The notes beneath the pieces are model-generated. The model was not told where the DNA came from, did no database searches, and saw only the letters and a list, made by a program, of their open reading frames with translations. A stretch of 32,514 bases of DNA from an uncultured Pelagibacteraceae bacterium (GTDB lineage: Bacteria > Pseudomonadota > Alphaproteobacteria > Pelagibacterales > Pelagibacteraceae). The first letter of the stretch is position 1. The number at the start of each line of letters is the position of its first letter. The position numbers were made by a program, and so were the translations under genes. The stretch lies in assembly GCA_902560015.1 (NCBI GenBank), contig CACEKA010000012.1, forward strand, positions 1 through 32,514, in the 5' to 3' direction. Positions 32,427-32,514 of this stretch are shown piece by piece.

Positions 32427-32514
32427 TTAGAATTGATGCTTATAACCAGAGTTTTTAAGCAGCAAATACTTGCCTTTTTTACTAATAAAAGATGATTTTT
32501 TATTATTTAGAGTG
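32427..32514 (-). CDS. thiL: Thiamine-monophosphate kinase, last 28 residues (truncated by the window)
   Basis: A minus-strand frame enters at the window end and stops at 32427-32429. The visible C-terminus reads ...SFISKKGKYLLLKNSGYKHQF, which fits the ThiL ending (G-[WY]-x-H-F-like). ThiL phosphorylates thiamine monophosphate to thiamine diphosphate. The identification rests on a short tail plus the position next to hppA, so it is tentative. Confidence 0.5.
   Translation of the reverse strand, partial: TLNNKKSSFISKKGKYLLLKNSGYKHQF

Noticed and set aside
32436..32495. Short plus-strand frame MLITRVFKQQ...
   Set aside because: Only 19 codons, no ribosome-binding site, and antisense to the thiL tail.

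Overview
The window looks like a chromosomal segment of a SAR11-type marine alphaproteobacterium (Pelagibacterales). The DNA is very AT-rich and genes are packed with 1-, 4- or 8-nt overlaps. The proteins are alphaproteobacterial (a complex I NDUFS4-like subunit, COX15-type heme A synthase, ubiquinol-cytochrome c chaperone, H+-pyrophosphatase). A met gene is preceded by a tandem SAM-II/SAM-V riboswitch, an arrangement described from Pelagibacter and marine metagenomes. The assignment rests on recognition, not on a database search.

Layout. (a) 1-3.6 kb, plus strand: tail of holB, metG, tatD and an MBL-fold hydrolase. (b) 3.6-5.8 kb, minus strand: Cys-type glutathione peroxidase, nhaA and a zinc-ribbon membrane protein. 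(c) 5.9-9.9 kb, plus strand: tRNA-Pro, complex I accessory subunit, a short SbmA/BacA-like membrane protein, glpX and recJ. (d) 9.95-17.4 kb, accessory surface-glycan island: tRNA-Glu, a GIY-YIG protein, a fused two-domain glycosyltransferase and a GT2 enzyme on the plus strand, facing a dTDP-rhamnose-type operon (rfbB-rfbA-rfbC-rfbD-like) on the minus strand. A Cre/Xer-like tyrosine recombinase closes the island, with a long inverted repeat touching its start codon. (e) 17.5-19.07 kb: a DUF2938-like membrane protein, an unlisted 57-aa membrane protein, a single-domain Ogt-like protein, then a 562-bp gene-free stretch with terminator hairpins and a candidate structured RNA. (f) 19.07-24.3 kb, minus strand: rplM, rpsI, argC, a small lipoprotein, hom, an AEC-family permease and a frameshifted EamA permease. 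(g) 24.4-25.8 kb: the tandem riboswitch and metY. (h) 25.9-32.5 kb: heme A synthase, chorismate mutase, rpmG/merR/ihfA/plsX/rpmF/chaperone, bamE, hppA and the 3' end of thiL.

How the genes work together. hom and metY supply homoserine-derived methionine, with metY controlled by SAM. The rfb operon makes a dTDP-deoxysugar that the neighbouring glycosyltransferases could attach to surface polysaccharide. Complex I, heme A, cytochrome bc1 chaperone and H+-PPase genes serve respiration and proton-motive force.

The most interesting items are the recombinase with its loxP-like palindrome, the candidate multi-branched RNA in the only large gap, a possible interlock helix joining the two SAM aptamers, the homopolymer frameshift in the EamA permease, and divergent genes whose start codons share one CATG.
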